64,000 bases of DNA from Labrys sp. WJW (GTDB taxonomy: Bacteria; Pseudomonadota; Alphaproteobacteria; Rhizobiales; Labraceae), in contig NZ_LYXZ01000016.1 of assembly GCF_001676615.1 (NCBI RefSeq), positions 1 through 64,000 on the forward strand, written 5' to 3'. Below, piece by piece: positions 25,828 through 34,635 of the stretch. The notes under the pieces were generated by a model. That model had not been told where the DNA came from. It worked only from the letters and a program-made list of their open reading frames with translations, and did no database searches. A program made the position numbers and the translations under genes. Every line of letters begins with the position of its first letter. Within the stretch, counting starts at the first letter, position 1.

Positions 25828-27257
25828 CTGGTCTTCACCGTGGTGTAGAACTCGGCGGCGTAGCGACCCTGCTCGCGCGGGCCGTAGCTCGAGCCCTTCC
25901 GCCCGCCGAACGGCACGTGATAGTCGACGCCCGCCGTCGGCAGGTTGACCATCACCATGCCGGCCTGGACATTGCGCTTGAAATGCGTGGCATGTTTCAG
26001 GCTGGTAGTGGCGATGCCGGCGGAAAGGCCGAATTCGGTGTCGTTGGCGGCGGCCAATGCCTCGTCGTAATCCTTGACGCGCACCACGGCGGCAACCGGC
26101 CCGAAGATCTCCTCGCGGGCGATGCGCATGTCGTTGCTGGCGCCGGTGAACAAAGCCGGCGTCAGATAGAAGCCGGGGGCCTCACGCTTGACGAGATCGC
26201 CGCCGAAGGCGAGCTTGGCGCCCTCTTCCTTGCCGATCTTGATGTAGTTCAGGTCCTGGTCGAGCTGGCTCTGGTCGACCACCGGACCGATATGGGTGCC
26301 TACCTTCATGGCATCGTCGACGGTGACGCCCTGGAGACGCTCGACCAGCGCGGCCACGAAGGCATCGTGGATGCCATCGGTGACGATCAGGCGCGAGGAC
26401 GCGGTGCAACGCTGGCCGGTCGAGAAGAAGGCACCGTTGACGGCGGCTTCCACGGCCACCTTGACGTCGGCATCGTCAAGCACGACGAAGGGGTTCTTGC
26501 CGCCCATTTCGAGCTGCACCTTCTTCATCGGTGAAGAGGCGACGCAGGTCGCGGCGATCTTGCGGCCGGTGCCGACCGATCCGGTGAAGGAGATGGCATC
26601 GACGTCGGGCGAGGACAGCAGCGCTTCGCCGACCACCGAGCCGCGGCCCATCACCAGGTTGAATACGCCGGCCGGCAGGCCGGAACGCGCGATGATCTCA
26701 CCCAGGGCATGCGCAGTGGCCGGCACGAGGTCGGCCGGCTTCAGCACCACAGTGTTGCCGTAGCAGAGCGCCGGCGCGATCTTCCAGGCCGGAATGGCAG
26801 CGGGGAAGTTCCAGGGCGTGATCAGGCCGACCACGCCGATGCCTTCGCGCGTGACCTCGACGCCGACGCCGGGGCGGACCGAGCCGATGATTTCGCCGGC
26901 TAGGCGCAGCGCTTCACCGGCAAAGAATCCGAAGATCTGGCCGGCCCGCGCCACCTCGCCGATGCCTTCGGGCAGGGTCTTGCCTTCCTCGCGCGACAGG
27001 ATGGCACCGAGTTCCTCCTTGCGCGCCAGGATCTCGTCGCTGATGCGCTTGAGCACGTCATGGCGCTCCTGCAGGGTCGAGCGGCTCCAGCCCGGGAATG
27101 CGGCCTTGGCGGCGGCGATGGCCTTTTCGGCCTCGGCCTTGGTCGCCCGGGGGAAATGCCCGACGATCTCAGCGGTGTTGGAAGGATTCACGTCCGGCGC
27201 GAGATCGGACGAGGCGACCCATTCGCCGGCGATGAAGTTACGGGCATGCAGTGTCAT
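25812..27257 (-). CDS. NAD(P)-dependent aldehyde dehydrogenase, alpha-ketoglutarate semialdehyde type
   Basis: A 481-residue ALDH with LITPWNFP, the nucleotide motif FTGSVGTG, the general base in LEMGGKNP and the catalytic Cys in STGQRCTASSR. The GVDYHVPFGGRKGSS ending is seen in alpha-ketoglutarate semialdehyde and succinate semialdehyde dehydrogenases. It would take the product of the XylX-like dehydratase to alpha-ketoglutarate, or the product of the hydroxy-acid dehydrogenase at 16819-18105 to succinate. Neither is adjacent, so the physiological partner is open. ATG 27257. Confidence 0.9.
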   Translation of the reverse strand: MTLHARNFIAGEWVASSDLAPDVNPSNTAEIVGHFPRATKAEAEKAIAAAKAAFPGWSRSTLQERHDVLKRISDEILARKEELGAILSREEGKTLPEGIGEVARAGQIFGFFAGEALRLAGEIIGSVRPGVGVEVTREGIGVVGLITPWNFPAAIPAWKIAPALCYGNTVVLKPADLVPATAHALGEIIARSGLPAGVFNLVMGRGSVVGEALLSSPDVDAISFTGSVGTGRKIAATCVASSPMKKVQLEMGGKNPFVVLDDADVKVAVEAAVNGAFFSTGQRCTASSRLIVTDGIHDAFVAALVERLQGVTVDDAMKVGTHIGPVVDQSQLDQDLNYIKIGKEEGAKLAFGGDLVKREAPGFYLTPALFTGASNDMRIAREEIFGPVAAVVRVKDYDEALAAANDTEFGLSAGIATTSLKHATHFKRNVQAGMVMVNLPTAGVDYHVPFGGRKGSSYGPREQGRYAAEFYTTVKTSYTLA

Positions 27258-27360
27258 CGGGAAGATCCTAGAGGTAACAAAACTGGCCGGACATTAGTCT
27301 AACAAATGCCCGGCGCAAACCGGCAGCTTGACGCGGCCGGCAATTTTCTGGTGGCACCCA

Positions 27361-28635
27361 TCAGGCAGTTGCAACTGCCGTCACGCGCTGGCGCACGATC
27401 AGGAGAGCGATCAGCGCGGCGATGATACCGGTGAGGCCCGAGAAGAGAAAGGCCTCGACATAGCTTCCCTGCAGCACCCGCATATAGCCGGCCAGGGCCG
27501 CAGCGCTGGCGGCGCCGATCTGGTGGCCCGCCGCAATCCATCCGAACACCACGGGAGCGTCGCGATCGCCGAAGGCTTCGTTGGTCAGGCGCACGGTCGG
27601 CGGCACGGTGGCAATCCAGTCGAGGCCGTAGAACACGCCGAAAATGGTGAGCGTGTAGATGTTGAAGCCGCTGAAAGGCAGATAGATCAGGGCGATGCCG
27701 CGCAGGCCGTAATAGACGAAGAGCAGCTTGCGCGGATCGTAGCGATCGGTCAGCCAGCCCGAGAAAGTGGTGCCGAAGAGATCGAAGATCCCCATCATCG
27801 CCATCAGGCCGGCAGCCTGCACCTCCGGGATGCCCATGTCGCCGCAGAAGGAGATCAGGTGCATGCCCACCAGGCCATTGGTGGTGAAGCCGCAGATGAA
27901 GAAGGTGGCGAAGAGATACCAGAAGGTGCGCGTGCGGGCCGCCCGCACCAGCGCACCGAGCGAGGCGTCGATCAGGCCCGTCTGTGCGTGCGGCGCCTCG
28001 ATCGGTGCGGAGGGATCGGCGCCATAGGGGCGCTGGCCGATGTCGCTAGGGTGGTTCGGCACCAGGAAGAAGGCAAGCGGAATCAAGACAGCACAGGCGA
28101 TCGCCACCGCCGCCACCACCAATTGCCAGCCGCCGATCTCGGAGAGCTTGGCGAGCCCCGGCTGGAAGATCAGCGTACCCGTTGCCGCACTGGCCGCCAT
28201 CAGCCCCATGATCAGGCCGCGATTGGTCTTGAACCAGCGATTGGCGACGGTGGCGCCCAGCACCATGGCGACGCAGCCGGACCCGAGCCCGGAGAGTACG
28301 CCCCAGGTCGCGATCAACTGCCAGGACTCCGTCATCAGCAGGCTGAGACCGATAGAGCCCGCCATCAGCGTCAGCGCGATCACCAGCACCCGGCGGATGC
28401 CGAACTTGTTCATCAGGGCGGCGGCGAAGGGACCGACCAGCCCGTAGAGGAGAATGCCGATCGAACCGGAGAGCGAGATTGTGTCGATGCCCCAGCCGAA
28501 AGCCTTGTGCAGGGGCTGGAGCAGCAACCCGGGCGCGGCGCGTACACCCGCCGCCACCAGCAGGGAAAGGAAGATGACGGCGACGACGACGAATGCATAA
28601 TTCTGGCCGAAAGGCCGGCGACTGACGCGCTGCAT
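27361..28635 (-). CDS. MFS transporter
   Basis: A 424-residue major facilitator protein with about 12 helices. Loop motifs are NKFGIRRVL between helices 2 and 3 and LTDRYDPRKLL in the second half. It resembles the oxalate/formate antiporter-like or monocarboxylate type MFS group. The ATG at 28635 (MQRVSRRPF) is chosen because the 47 upstream codons lie over the divergent promoter. It is paired with the divergent TetR gene, separated by 79 bases with a palindrome, so it is probably repressed by it. Transport direction and substrate are not evident. Confidence 0.88.
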   Translation of the reverse strand: MQRVSRRPFGQNYAFVVVAVIFLSLLVAAGVRAAPGLLLQPLHKAFGWGIDTISLSGSIGILLYGLVGPFAAALMNKFGIRRVLVIALTLMAGSIGLSLLMTESWQLIATWGVLSGLGSGCVAMVLGATVANRWFKTNRGLIMGLMAASAATGTLIFQPGLAKLSEIGGWQLVVAAVAIACAVLIPLAFFLVPNHPSDIGQRPYGADPSAPIEAPHAQTGLIDASLGALVRAARTRTFWYLFATFFICGFTTNGLVGMHLISFCGDMGIPEVQAAGLMAMMGIFDLFGTTFSGWLTDRYDPRKLLFVYYGLRGIALIYLPFSGFNIYTLTIFGVFYGLDWIATVPPTVRLTNEAFGDRDAPVVFGWIAAGHQIGAASAAALAGYMRVLQGSYVEAFLFSGLTGIIAALIALLIVRQRVTAVATA

Positions 28636-28668
28636 CGGGAGACCTGTAGGATGTCGAGATTGACTTGA

Positions 28669-28684
28669 TACGTACCGGTCTGTA
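28669..28684. promoter_or_regulatory. Candidate TetR operator
   Basis: TAC-gt-ACCGGT-ct-GTA, a 16-base imperfect palindrome midway between the divergent MFS and TetR genes. Confidence 0.55.
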
Positions 28685-28714
28685 ACATCGTTATCGGAAA
28701 TTGGAAAGAGGCAA

Positions 28715-29311
28715 ATGACCGGATCCGCAAACGCCGCTTCGCCGCCGCAGCCCCGCGCGGCGGAGCGCATCCTCAAGACCGCGCGCGAGCTCTTCTACAA
28801 GGAGGGCATCCGGGCTGTCGGGGTGGACACCATTGCCTCGGAAGCCGGCGTGACCAAGCCTACGCTCTATCGCTGCTTCAACTCGAAGGACGAATTGGCG
28901 GCGGCCTATGTCCGGGTCTACGACGCCGAGTTCTGGGCCCGCTTCGAAGGTGCAGGCGTCGGCTTCGAGAACGACCCGCGTACCCATCTGCGCAACTACC
29001 TGACGGGCCTGGGCGAAAGGGCCACCCTCGCCGGCTATCGCGGTTGCGGGCTGAGCAATGCCGCCGTGGAATACCCGGAGGAGGACAACCCTGCCCGCAT
29101 GGTCGCCGAGGGCGGCAAGGTATTGCTGCGCGAGCGCCTGGAAGGCATGGCCGAGCGCATGGGCGCCAGGAATCCGGGCCTGCTCGCCGACGGGCTGCTG
29201 CTGCTGATCGAAGGCGCTTTCGTCAGCGGCCAGATCTTCCACGAGGGCGGACCGGCCGGTTCGGTTGCCGTTATCGCCGACCTGCTGATCGAGGCGAGCC
29301 TGAAGGATTGA
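28715..29311 (+). CDS. TetR family transcriptional regulator
   Basis: A 198-residue regulator. The N-terminal helix-turn-helix reads ILKTARELFYKEGIRAVGV followed by ASEAGVTKPTLYRCFNSKDEL. The C-terminal domain is of the YcdC/AcrR-like kind (YRGCGLSNAAVEYPEED). It is divergent from the MFS gene and likely represses it and itself through the palindrome at 28669-28684. The ligand is unknown. Confidence 0.93.
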   Translation: MTGSANAASPPQPRAAERILKTARELFYKEGIRAVGVDTIASEAGVTKPTLYRCFNSKDELAAAYVRVYDAEFWARFEGAGVGFENDPRTHLRNYLTGLGERATLAGYRGCGLSNAAVEYPEEDNPARMVAEGGKVLLRERLEGMAERMGARNPGLLADGLLLLIEGAFVSGQIFHEGGPAGSVAVIADLLIEASLKD

Positions 29312-29324
29312 GCCGGAACCCTAT

Positions 29325-30284
29325 TCAGGCCGCCCCGAAACGGCGGCGATAGTCGCCCGGCGTCAATCCCATCGTCCGCACGAAAATCTTGCGGAAGGAA
29401 ACCGGATCGCCATAGCCGACATTCCAGGCGATGCGGTCGAAGGAAAGCCGCGTCGTCTCCAGCATGTCGCGGGCCTTGGCAACGCGGAGCTGCTGGCAAT
29501 ATTCGATAGGCCTCAAGCCGGTCGCCCTGCCGAAGCGGCGCAGGAAGGTGCGCCGCTCCAGCCCCGCCTTTGCCGCCATGGCGTTGACGTCGACGTCGCC
29601 GGCATAGGCCTGTTGAAGCCAGTGCTGAACCGCGAGGATGGCCTCGTCGCCATGGTTGAGCCGCGGCGAGAACACGCTGTAATGGCGCTGCTCGCGTCCC
29701 AGCGGATCGACCAGCATGGCGCGCCCCGTTGCCACCATCACGCTGGTTCCGAGCAATTTCTCCACCAGTTTCAGACCGAGATCGGTCCAGGACATCAATC
29801 CCGCGGCAGTGATGATGTCGCCGTCGTCGATCACGATCTTGGCCGAATCCACCCTGACCTTGCCGAAGCGTTCGGCGAGATCATCGGCATAGCTCCAATG
29901 CGTGGTCGCCTCGCGCCCGTCGAGCAGCCCGGTTTCTGCGAGCAGGAAGGCCCCGATGCAGACGGAGGCCAGCACGCTGCCGCGGCCGTGACAGCTTCGG
30001 AGGAACTCGGCGAGGTTCGTAGTCCAGGCCTCGTTCGGCGGTTTTGCCAGGCTCGGCGGCAGGATGATCATGCCCGGGATCGCGTCGTCCTCGCCGTCGC
30101 GATTGTGGATTTGGCCCTTGGCATCACACTCCCAATGGCTCACCCGCAGCAGCGGGCCACTACCCTCCCTGCGCTCCCGGGCGATCCTGTCGGCGATGGC
30201 GAAAAGGTCGGTGAGACCATAGAGCGCGGCCAGTTGAACGTCGGGATAGGCCATGAGGCCGATCTCGGAGGGAGCCGAGGTCAT
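29325..30284 (-). CDS. GlxA-family regulator (DJ-1/PfpI domain plus AraC domain)
   Basis: A 319-residue regulator. The N-terminal DJ-1/PfpI-like domain keeps SVCIGAFLLAETGLLDGREATTHW in part, with Cys at the nucleophile elbow. The C-terminal AraC domain has two helix-turn-helix motifs (VNAMAAKAGLERRTFLRRF and FDRIAWNVGYGDPVSFRKIF). It is divergent from the cysteine hydrolase gene, a pairing often seen, so that gene is a likely target. It converges with the TetR gene, 13 bases apart. Confidence 0.92.
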   Translation of the reverse strand: MTSAPSEIGLMAYPDVQLAALYGLTDLFAIADRIARERREGSGPLLRVSHWECDAKGQIHNRDGEDDAIPGMIILPPSLAKPPNEAWTTNLAEFLRSCHGRGSVLASVCIGAFLLAETGLLDGREATTHWSYADDLAERFGKVRVDSAKIVIDDGDIITAAGLMSWTDLGLKLVEKLLGTSVMVATGRAMLVDPLGREQRHYSVFSPRLNHGDEAILAVQHWLQQAYAGDVDVNAMAAKAGLERRTFLRRFGRATGLRPIEYCQQLRVAKARDMLETTRLSFDRIAWNVGYGDPVSFRKIFVRTMGLTPGDYRRRFGAA

Positions 30285-30320
30285 TTGTCACTTTCGCCCT
30301 GATTTTTGTCACATGTGCCA
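30284..30320. promoter_or_regulatory. Candidate AraC-type direct repeat operator
   Basis: TTTGTCAC occurs at 30284-30291 and 30305-30312, 21 bases apart (two helical turns), as expected for AraC-type binding. The second copy is part of an imperfect palindrome TGTCACATGTGCCA (30307-30320). Confidence 0.55.
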
Positions 30321-30388
30321 ATCGGCATTCTGCGCCGGGCGTCCTATTTCAGCAATCACAACATCTTTTGAAACTGGAGAAACATCCC

Positions 30389-30937
30389 ATGTCCAAGCGT
30401 GCCTTGATCCTCGTCGATATCCAGAACGACTATTTCCCGGGCGGCAAATGGACCCTGTCCGGCATCGAGACAGCCACCGCCAATGCCGCGCGGCTCCTGG
30501 AGGCAGCCCGGGCGAAGAACGAGCTCGTGGTGCATGTGCGCCATGAAGCAGCCAAGGCGGATGCTCCCTTCTTCGTAGCCGGCACGCCGGGCGCCGAGAT
30601 CAACCCAAGCGTCGCCAATCGCGCCGGCGAGCAGGTCGTCGTCAAGAACTTCCCCAATTCCTTCAGGGACACCAACCTCAAGAAGCTGCTCGACGATGCC
30701 GGCGTCACCGACGTCCTGGTCGCGGGCGCAATGAGTCACATGTGCATCGAGGCGACGACCCGGGCGGCGGCCGATTTCGGCTATGCAGTCACCGTTGCCC
30801 ACGATGCTGCGGCCACGCGTGACCTGGAATTCGGCGGCGTCACCGTGCCGGCGGCGCAGGTCCACGCCGCCGCCATGGCATCGCTCGCCTTCGGCTACGC
30901 CAAGCTTGCTTCGACGGACGAACTGCTGGCGGGTTGA
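30389..30937 (+). CDS. Cysteine hydrolase, isochorismatase family
   Basis: A 182-residue protein. The catalytic triad positions are visible: Asp in LVDIQNDYF, Lys in VVVKNFPNSF, and Cys in GAMSHMCIEATTRAA. The family includes nicotinamidases, ureidoacrylate and other amidohydrolases; the FPGGKWTL segment is common to nicotinamidase-like members but the substrate is undecided. ATG 30389 has GGAG upstream. It is likely controlled by the divergent GlxA-type regulator. Confidence 0.92.
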   Translation: MSKRALILVDIQNDYFPGGKWTLSGIETATANAARLLEAARAKNELVVHVRHEAAKADAPFFVAGTPGAEINPSVANRAGEQVVVKNFPNSFRDTNLKKLLDDAGVTDVLVAGAMSHMCIEATTRAAADFGYAVTVAHDAAATRDLEFGGVTVPAAQVHAAAMASLAFGYAKLASTDELLAG

Positions 30938-30985
30938 GGGAGATCGGGAAAGGGCGCAATCCTCCCTTCTCTTCCTGTGGGATCT

Positions 30986-31006
30986 GGCACTTCCAAAGGA
31001 AGTGCC
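30986..31006. terminator. Hairpin after the cysteine hydrolase gene
   Basis: GGCACTTCC (30986-30994) and GGAAGTGCC (30998-31006) form a perfect nine-base stem with a three-base loop, 49 bases past the stop. There is no T run, so the role as a terminator is uncertain. Confidence 0.4.
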
Positions 31007-31074
31007 TTGGGTGGCATTGCACAGCAATGACGGCTGAGGGGCGTTGGCACATATCTCGGGGAAGGTTTTGTTTC

Positions 31075-31126
31075 ACCCCTCATCCGCTCCCCCCTTGCGG
31101 CACCTTCTCCCGCAAGGGGAAAAGGA
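31075..31126. repeat. Dispersed intergenic repeat, family D
   Basis: CCCCTCATCCG... with a CCCCTTGCGG/CCGCAAGGGG stem, the pattern of the rhizobial RIME-like repeats. Related, rearranged copies occur at 61110-61222. Confidence 0.65.
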
Positions 31127-31183
31127 AGATTGCGTCTTATACCGACCTCATAAATCTTGACCGTTGCGTGTAGATGGAACGCT

Positions 31184-31314
31184 GTCATTCCCGGCGCCGC
31201 CGAAGGTGGCGGGAAGGGAATCCAGGGCCAAAATCCGCACTCGCTGGCCCCTGGATCCCCTTCCCCTCGCTACCACTCACAAGCAGAGCTTGTGAGGATA
31301 CGGCCGGGGATGAC
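31184..31314. repeat. Dispersed intergenic repeat, family B, long copy
   Basis: Outer arms GTCATTCCCGGC and GCCGGGGATGAC enclose a long inner stem beginning GGGAAGGGAATCCAGGG and a CTCACAAGC/GCTTGTGAG hairpin shared with the copy at 21047-21111. The rest of the 458-base gap 30938-31395 holds only this, the family D repeat and the hairpin at 30986. Confidence 0.7.
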
Positions 31315-31395
31315 AAGTCAGGCATTCTGTGGGTTGGCGTTATTCGTCCGAACCAAAAGTTACAGGCACCACGGCACCCAACAAGCCTACGCTCC

Positions 31396-32385
31396 TCATA
31401 CGCCCCAGCGCAGGGCCGGCGTGTGCACCGGCGCATCCCACAGCGCCTTGGCCTGGTCGTCCAGCACGGACAGCGTCAGCGAGCAGCCGGCCATGTCGAG
31501 CGAGGTCACATAGGAGCCCGTCAGCGAGCGGGCGACCTTGATGCCCTTGCCGTCGAGCCATTTGCGCGCCCGATCCTGCATCAGATAGAGCTCCATCAGC
31601 GGCGTGCCGCCGAAGCCGTTGACGAAGAGCAGAACCTCGGTGGCCGCGGTCAGCGAGAGGTCACCAACGATGGCGCCCAGCATCTCGTCGACGATGGCAT
31701 CGGCGGAGGCCAGCTTGACACGGCGACGGCCGGGTTCGCCGTGGATGCCGACGCCCATCTCCATCTCGTCCTCGCCGAGGCTGAAGGTCGGCTTGCCGGC
31801 TGCCGGCACCGTGCAGGAGGTGAGCGCCACGCCCATCGAGCGCGTATGGCTGTTGACGCGCGCGCCCAGCGCCTTGAGGCCGGCGAGGTCGTCGCCACGC
31901 TCGGCTGCGGCGCCGAGGATCTTCTCGACGATCAGCGTGCCGGCCACGCCGCGCCGGCCGGTGGTCCAGGTCGAGTTCTCCACGGCGACGTCATCGTCCA
32001 GGATCAAGCTTTCGACCGGGCCGGACGCCATCTCCGCCGCCATGGCGAAGTTCATCACGTCGCCTTCGTAGTTCTTGACGATATAGAGCGTGCCGGCACC
32101 GCCATCGACGGCCTCGGCCGCCGCCATCATCTGGTCGGGCGTCGGCGAGGTGAAGACCTGGCCCGGACAGGCTGCATCGAGCATGCCGAAGCCGACGAAG
32201 CCGGCATGCAGCGGCTCATGGCCGGAGCCACCGCCCGAGATCAGGGCCACCTTGCCGGGCTTGACCTGGCGGCGGCGCACGAATTTGCGCTCTTCGCCCA
32301 GGGTGACAATATCGGCATGCGCTGCCGCGAACCCGTCCAGGCTCTGCGCCAGCACGTCATCGACTGCATTGATGAGCTTTTTCAT
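31396..32385 (-). CDS. dhaK: Dihydroxyacetone kinase subunit DhaK
   Basis: A 329-residue DhaK. GGGSGHEP (residues 51-58) is the ligand loop, and His215 in GVGIHGEPG is the residue that binds dihydroxyacetone as a hemiaminal. SLTLSVLDDQAKALWDAP ends the domain. It receives phosphate from DhaL-bound ADP/ATP. The start is ATG 32385, nine bases after GGAGG; an ATG five codons upstream is an alternative. It lies 61 bases after the HTH gene, at the end of the dha operon, while dhaL and dhaM lie at the operon front. Confidence 0.93.
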   Translation of the reverse strand: MKKLINAVDDVLAQSLDGFAAAHADIVTLGEERKFVRRRQVKPGKVALISGGGSGHEPLHAGFVGFGMLDAACPGQVFTSPTPDQMMAAAEAVDGGAGTLYIVKNYEGDVMNFAMAAEMASGPVESLILDDDVAVENSTWTTGRRGVAGTLIVEKILGAAAERGDDLAGLKALGARVNSHTRSMGVALTSCTVPAAGKPTFSLGEDEMEMGVGIHGEPGRRRVKLASADAIVDEMLGAIVGDLSLTAATEVLLFVNGFGGTPLMELYLMQDRARKWLDGKGIKVARSLTGSYVTSLDMAGCSLTLSVLDDQAKALWDAPVHTPALRWGV

Positions 32386-32446
32386 TCCATGGGCCTCCAT
32401 ATTGTTCGTGGTTAGATCGGGCCACTGCCGGAACCGATATTCGGAC

Positions 32447-32926
32447 TCAACTCCGAACCTGGCTTTCTCCAGGCTCATCCGGAACCGGTTCCTCCTCCCC
32501 CTTGGCCTTGCGATCGAGTGCGCGCGTGTAGTGGACGAGGCTGGCGACGAAATCCAGAATGGCCTTGTCCATCGCCTGGTTGCGTCTGACATCGCCGAGA
32601 TCCGGCAAGGTGAGTGTCAGGCTGCGCCCTTGGGCCGGCTTGCCCTGGGCCTGCGTCCGCCCCGGATGGGCGGCCTGATAGGCCTTGAGGAACTCCGTCC
32701 TCTCTGCCGGCGCGAGGTGGCAGACCTCGAAAATGACGTCGAGGTGCTGGGCCGGGATCGGAATGGGATAGCCGGGATTGGTGATCTGCGAAATGAAGGA
32801 CCTGTTGGTGCCGAGGGCCGCCGCCAATTTCAGCCTCGTGCCCGAGGGACGATTGTCCAGCGCGCGCCGCAGCAGCGCCTTGTAGGCCGCTATCGAACGC
32901 GTGCTGGCATCGCGGGCATCAGACAT
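32447..32926 (-). CDS. Helix-turn-helix protein of unknown role inside the dha operon
   Basis: A 159-residue protein. The N-terminal half resembles a Cro/C1-like helix-turn-helix (RLKLAAALGTNRSFISQITN), followed by a conserved-looking HLDVIFEVCHLAPAERTEFLKAY. The C-terminal third is polar with charged residues (RKAKGEEEPVPDEPGE). ATG 32926 overlaps the stop of the EI gene by eight bases, so it is co-translated with the phosphorelay genes. It could be an operon-specific regulator or an adaptor; I do not recognise a named family. Confidence 0.75.
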   Translation of the reverse strand: MSDARDASTRSIAAYKALLRRALDNRPSGTRLKLAAALGTNRSFISQITNPGYPIPIPAQHLDVIFEVCHLAPAERTEFLKAYQAAHPGRTQAQGKPAQGRSLTLTLPDLGDVRRNQAMDKAILDFVASLVHYTRALDRKAKGEEEPVPDEPGESQVRS

Positions 32927-34511
32927 GTTTGAAATCTGCAATTGCGGCCTTGACGGCCCCTACCAGGGCGGGCGGCACGGACAGGCAGGTCAGGCCGACG
33001 CCGATGAGCTTGGGTACCAGGCGCACCTCACCTGCGGCATCGCCGCAGATCGAGACCGGAACCTTGCGTGCCTTGCCGGCCCCCACCGCACGGGCCATCA
33101 ATTCGAGCACGGCCGGATCGCCGGCGTCGTTGAGGCCGGCGACGTCGGCAATGTCGCGCGCAGCGGCCATGGTGTATTGGGTCAGATCGTTGGAGCCGAT
33201 CGAATAGAAATCGGCGGGAAAGCGCAGGGCGCCGAGCGCCGCGGCGGGAACCTCGACCATGATTCCGAGCGGCGGCCGGCGGCAGGGCGTACCTTCGGCA
33301 ATGAGGGAAGCCACCACTTCGTCGAGCAGGGCGGACGCCTCGGCCAGTTCCCCCGGCACCGTCACCATCGGAAGCATGATGCGGATCTCGTGATGCAGGC
33401 TGGCCCGCGCCAATGCCCTGAGCTGGACGCGGAAGGTTTCCGGGCGAGCCAGGGACAGCCGCAATCCGCGCAGTCCCAGGAAGGGATTGGATTCGCCATC
33501 GCTGGTGACGCCAGGGATCGGCTTGTCGCCGCCGGCATCGAGGGTCCTGATGGTCACCGGCCGCCCATCGGCCCAGGCGGCAATGGCGACATAGGCGGCA
33601 TATTGCGCTTCCTCGTCCGGCAGGGGCCGGCCGGGCTCGAACAGGAACTCGCTGCGCACCAGGCCGATACCGTCGCAGATCTCCGGCGAAATACCCTTGA
33701 GATCGTCCGGCGAGGCGACATTGATCATGATGTCGATCCGGGTGCCGTTAGCAAGGAACGCCGGTTCGGTCTTCATCGTTTCCGCGCGGGCATCGGCTTC
33801 GTGCCGGCGCGCGAGGGCCGGGCCGAAATCGGCGAGCGAGGCACTGCCGGGATCGAAGGTCACCGTTCCAGCCGCGCCATCGACGATGGCCTGGCTCGCT
33901 TCCCCGAGCGCACCGAGCCCGGTCACCATCGGCACGCGGCGACTGCGGGCGAGCATGGCGACATGCGAGGATGGCGAACCGGCGCCCAGGGCAATCGCGC
34001 CGCCCTTGCTCCAGTCGACCGACAGGAACAGCGATGGCGGCAGGTCTTCGCCCACCAGCACGGAACCGGGCGGCACCTTCTCGCTTTCGGCCACTCCCGT
34101 GAGGTGGGCGAGCACGCGGTCGCGGATATCGGCAAGGTCGGTGCCGCGGGCACGGAAATAGGCGTCCTCACTGCGTTCGTAATCGGCAATCTCCGCATCA
34201 AGGGCCGAGCGCCAGGCATGGACAGGCGGGACGCCGGCGGCGATCGCGTCGAAGGCGCCTTCGGACAGGGCCTCGTCCTCGAGCATGGCGATCTGGAAGC
34301 CGATAATGTCGGCCCCCTCTTCATCGACGGCTTCGACCAGGGACACCAGATCGACCAGCGCCGCATCGATGGCACTGCGCAAGGCGGCGTCGCCGTCCTC
34401 CTGTGTTGCCGTCGCCTTCTCGGTCCGGGGCCTCGGCTTGCCGATCATGAAGACAGGACCGGAGGCGAGCCCCGGCGAGGCTGGACGTCCCGATATCCGC
34501 CGCTCAGTCAT
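32919..34511 (-). CDS. PEP-protein phosphotransferase (EI) of the dha phosphorelay
   Basis: A 530-residue enzyme I. The N-terminal domain carries the phospho-His183 in GAGSPSSHVAMLARSRRVP, with the usual T-S-H replaced by S-S-H. The PEP-binding barrel shows GIGLVRSEFLF, IRTLDAGGDKP, NPFLGLRGLRLSL, FYSIGSNDLTQYT and the catalytic Cys in VSICGDAAGE. It passes phosphate from PEP to the HPr encoded just upstream. ATG 34511 is chosen with AGGGGGC upstream; the 27 codons before it fall in a repeat. It is a complete EI by length, so it is not a truncated paralogue. Confidence 0.93.
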   Translation of the reverse strand: MTERRISGRPASPGLASGPVFMIGKPRPRTEKATATQEDGDAALRSAIDAALVDLVSLVEAVDEEGADIIGFQIAMLEDEALSEGAFDAIAAGVPPVHAWRSALDAEIADYERSEDAYFRARGTDLADIRDRVLAHLTGVAESEKVPPGSVLVGEDLPPSLFLSVDWSKGGAIALGAGSPSSHVAMLARSRRVPMVTGLGALGEASQAIVDGAAGTVTFDPGSASLADFGPALARRHEADARAETMKTEPAFLANGTRIDIMINVASPDDLKGISPEICDGIGLVRSEFLFEPGRPLPDEEAQYAAYVAIAAWADGRPVTIRTLDAGGDKPIPGVTSDGESNPFLGLRGLRLSLARPETFRVQLRALARASLHHEIRIMLPMVTVPGELAEASALLDEVVASLIAEGTPCRRPPLGIMVEVPAAALGALRFPADFYSIGSNDLTQYTMAAARDIADVAGLNDAGDPAVLELMARAVGAGKARKVPVSICGDAAGEVRLVPKLIGVGLTCLSVPPALVGAVKAAIADFKHV

Positions 34512-34562
34512 GGCCGCCCCCTGCTCCGGAGAAAATCGCGATTTCCCCAAAACGCAATTCTT

Positions 34563-34625
34563 CCACCTCTTTGTTTCGGTGCATTTTCTCAAGCGAAAAA
34601 CTGGTCAACTTTTCTCGAAAATGCC
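34563..34625 (+). repeat. Dispersed intergenic repeat, family A, 3' half copy inside the dha operon
   Basis: It aligns with the right half of the complete element at 56427-56588 (CTC-TTTGTTTC-GTGCATTTTCTC ... GAAAATGC). It lies in the 124-base gap between HPr and EI, reading against the operon direction, so the transcript carries its complement. Confidence 0.6.
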
Positions 34626-34635
34626 CCCCGCATCG

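Noticed and set aside
31075-31314. Clustered hairpins that could be taken for a CRISPR-like array
   Set aside because: There are no regularly spaced identical direct repeats with unique spacers; these are two different interspersed repeat families.
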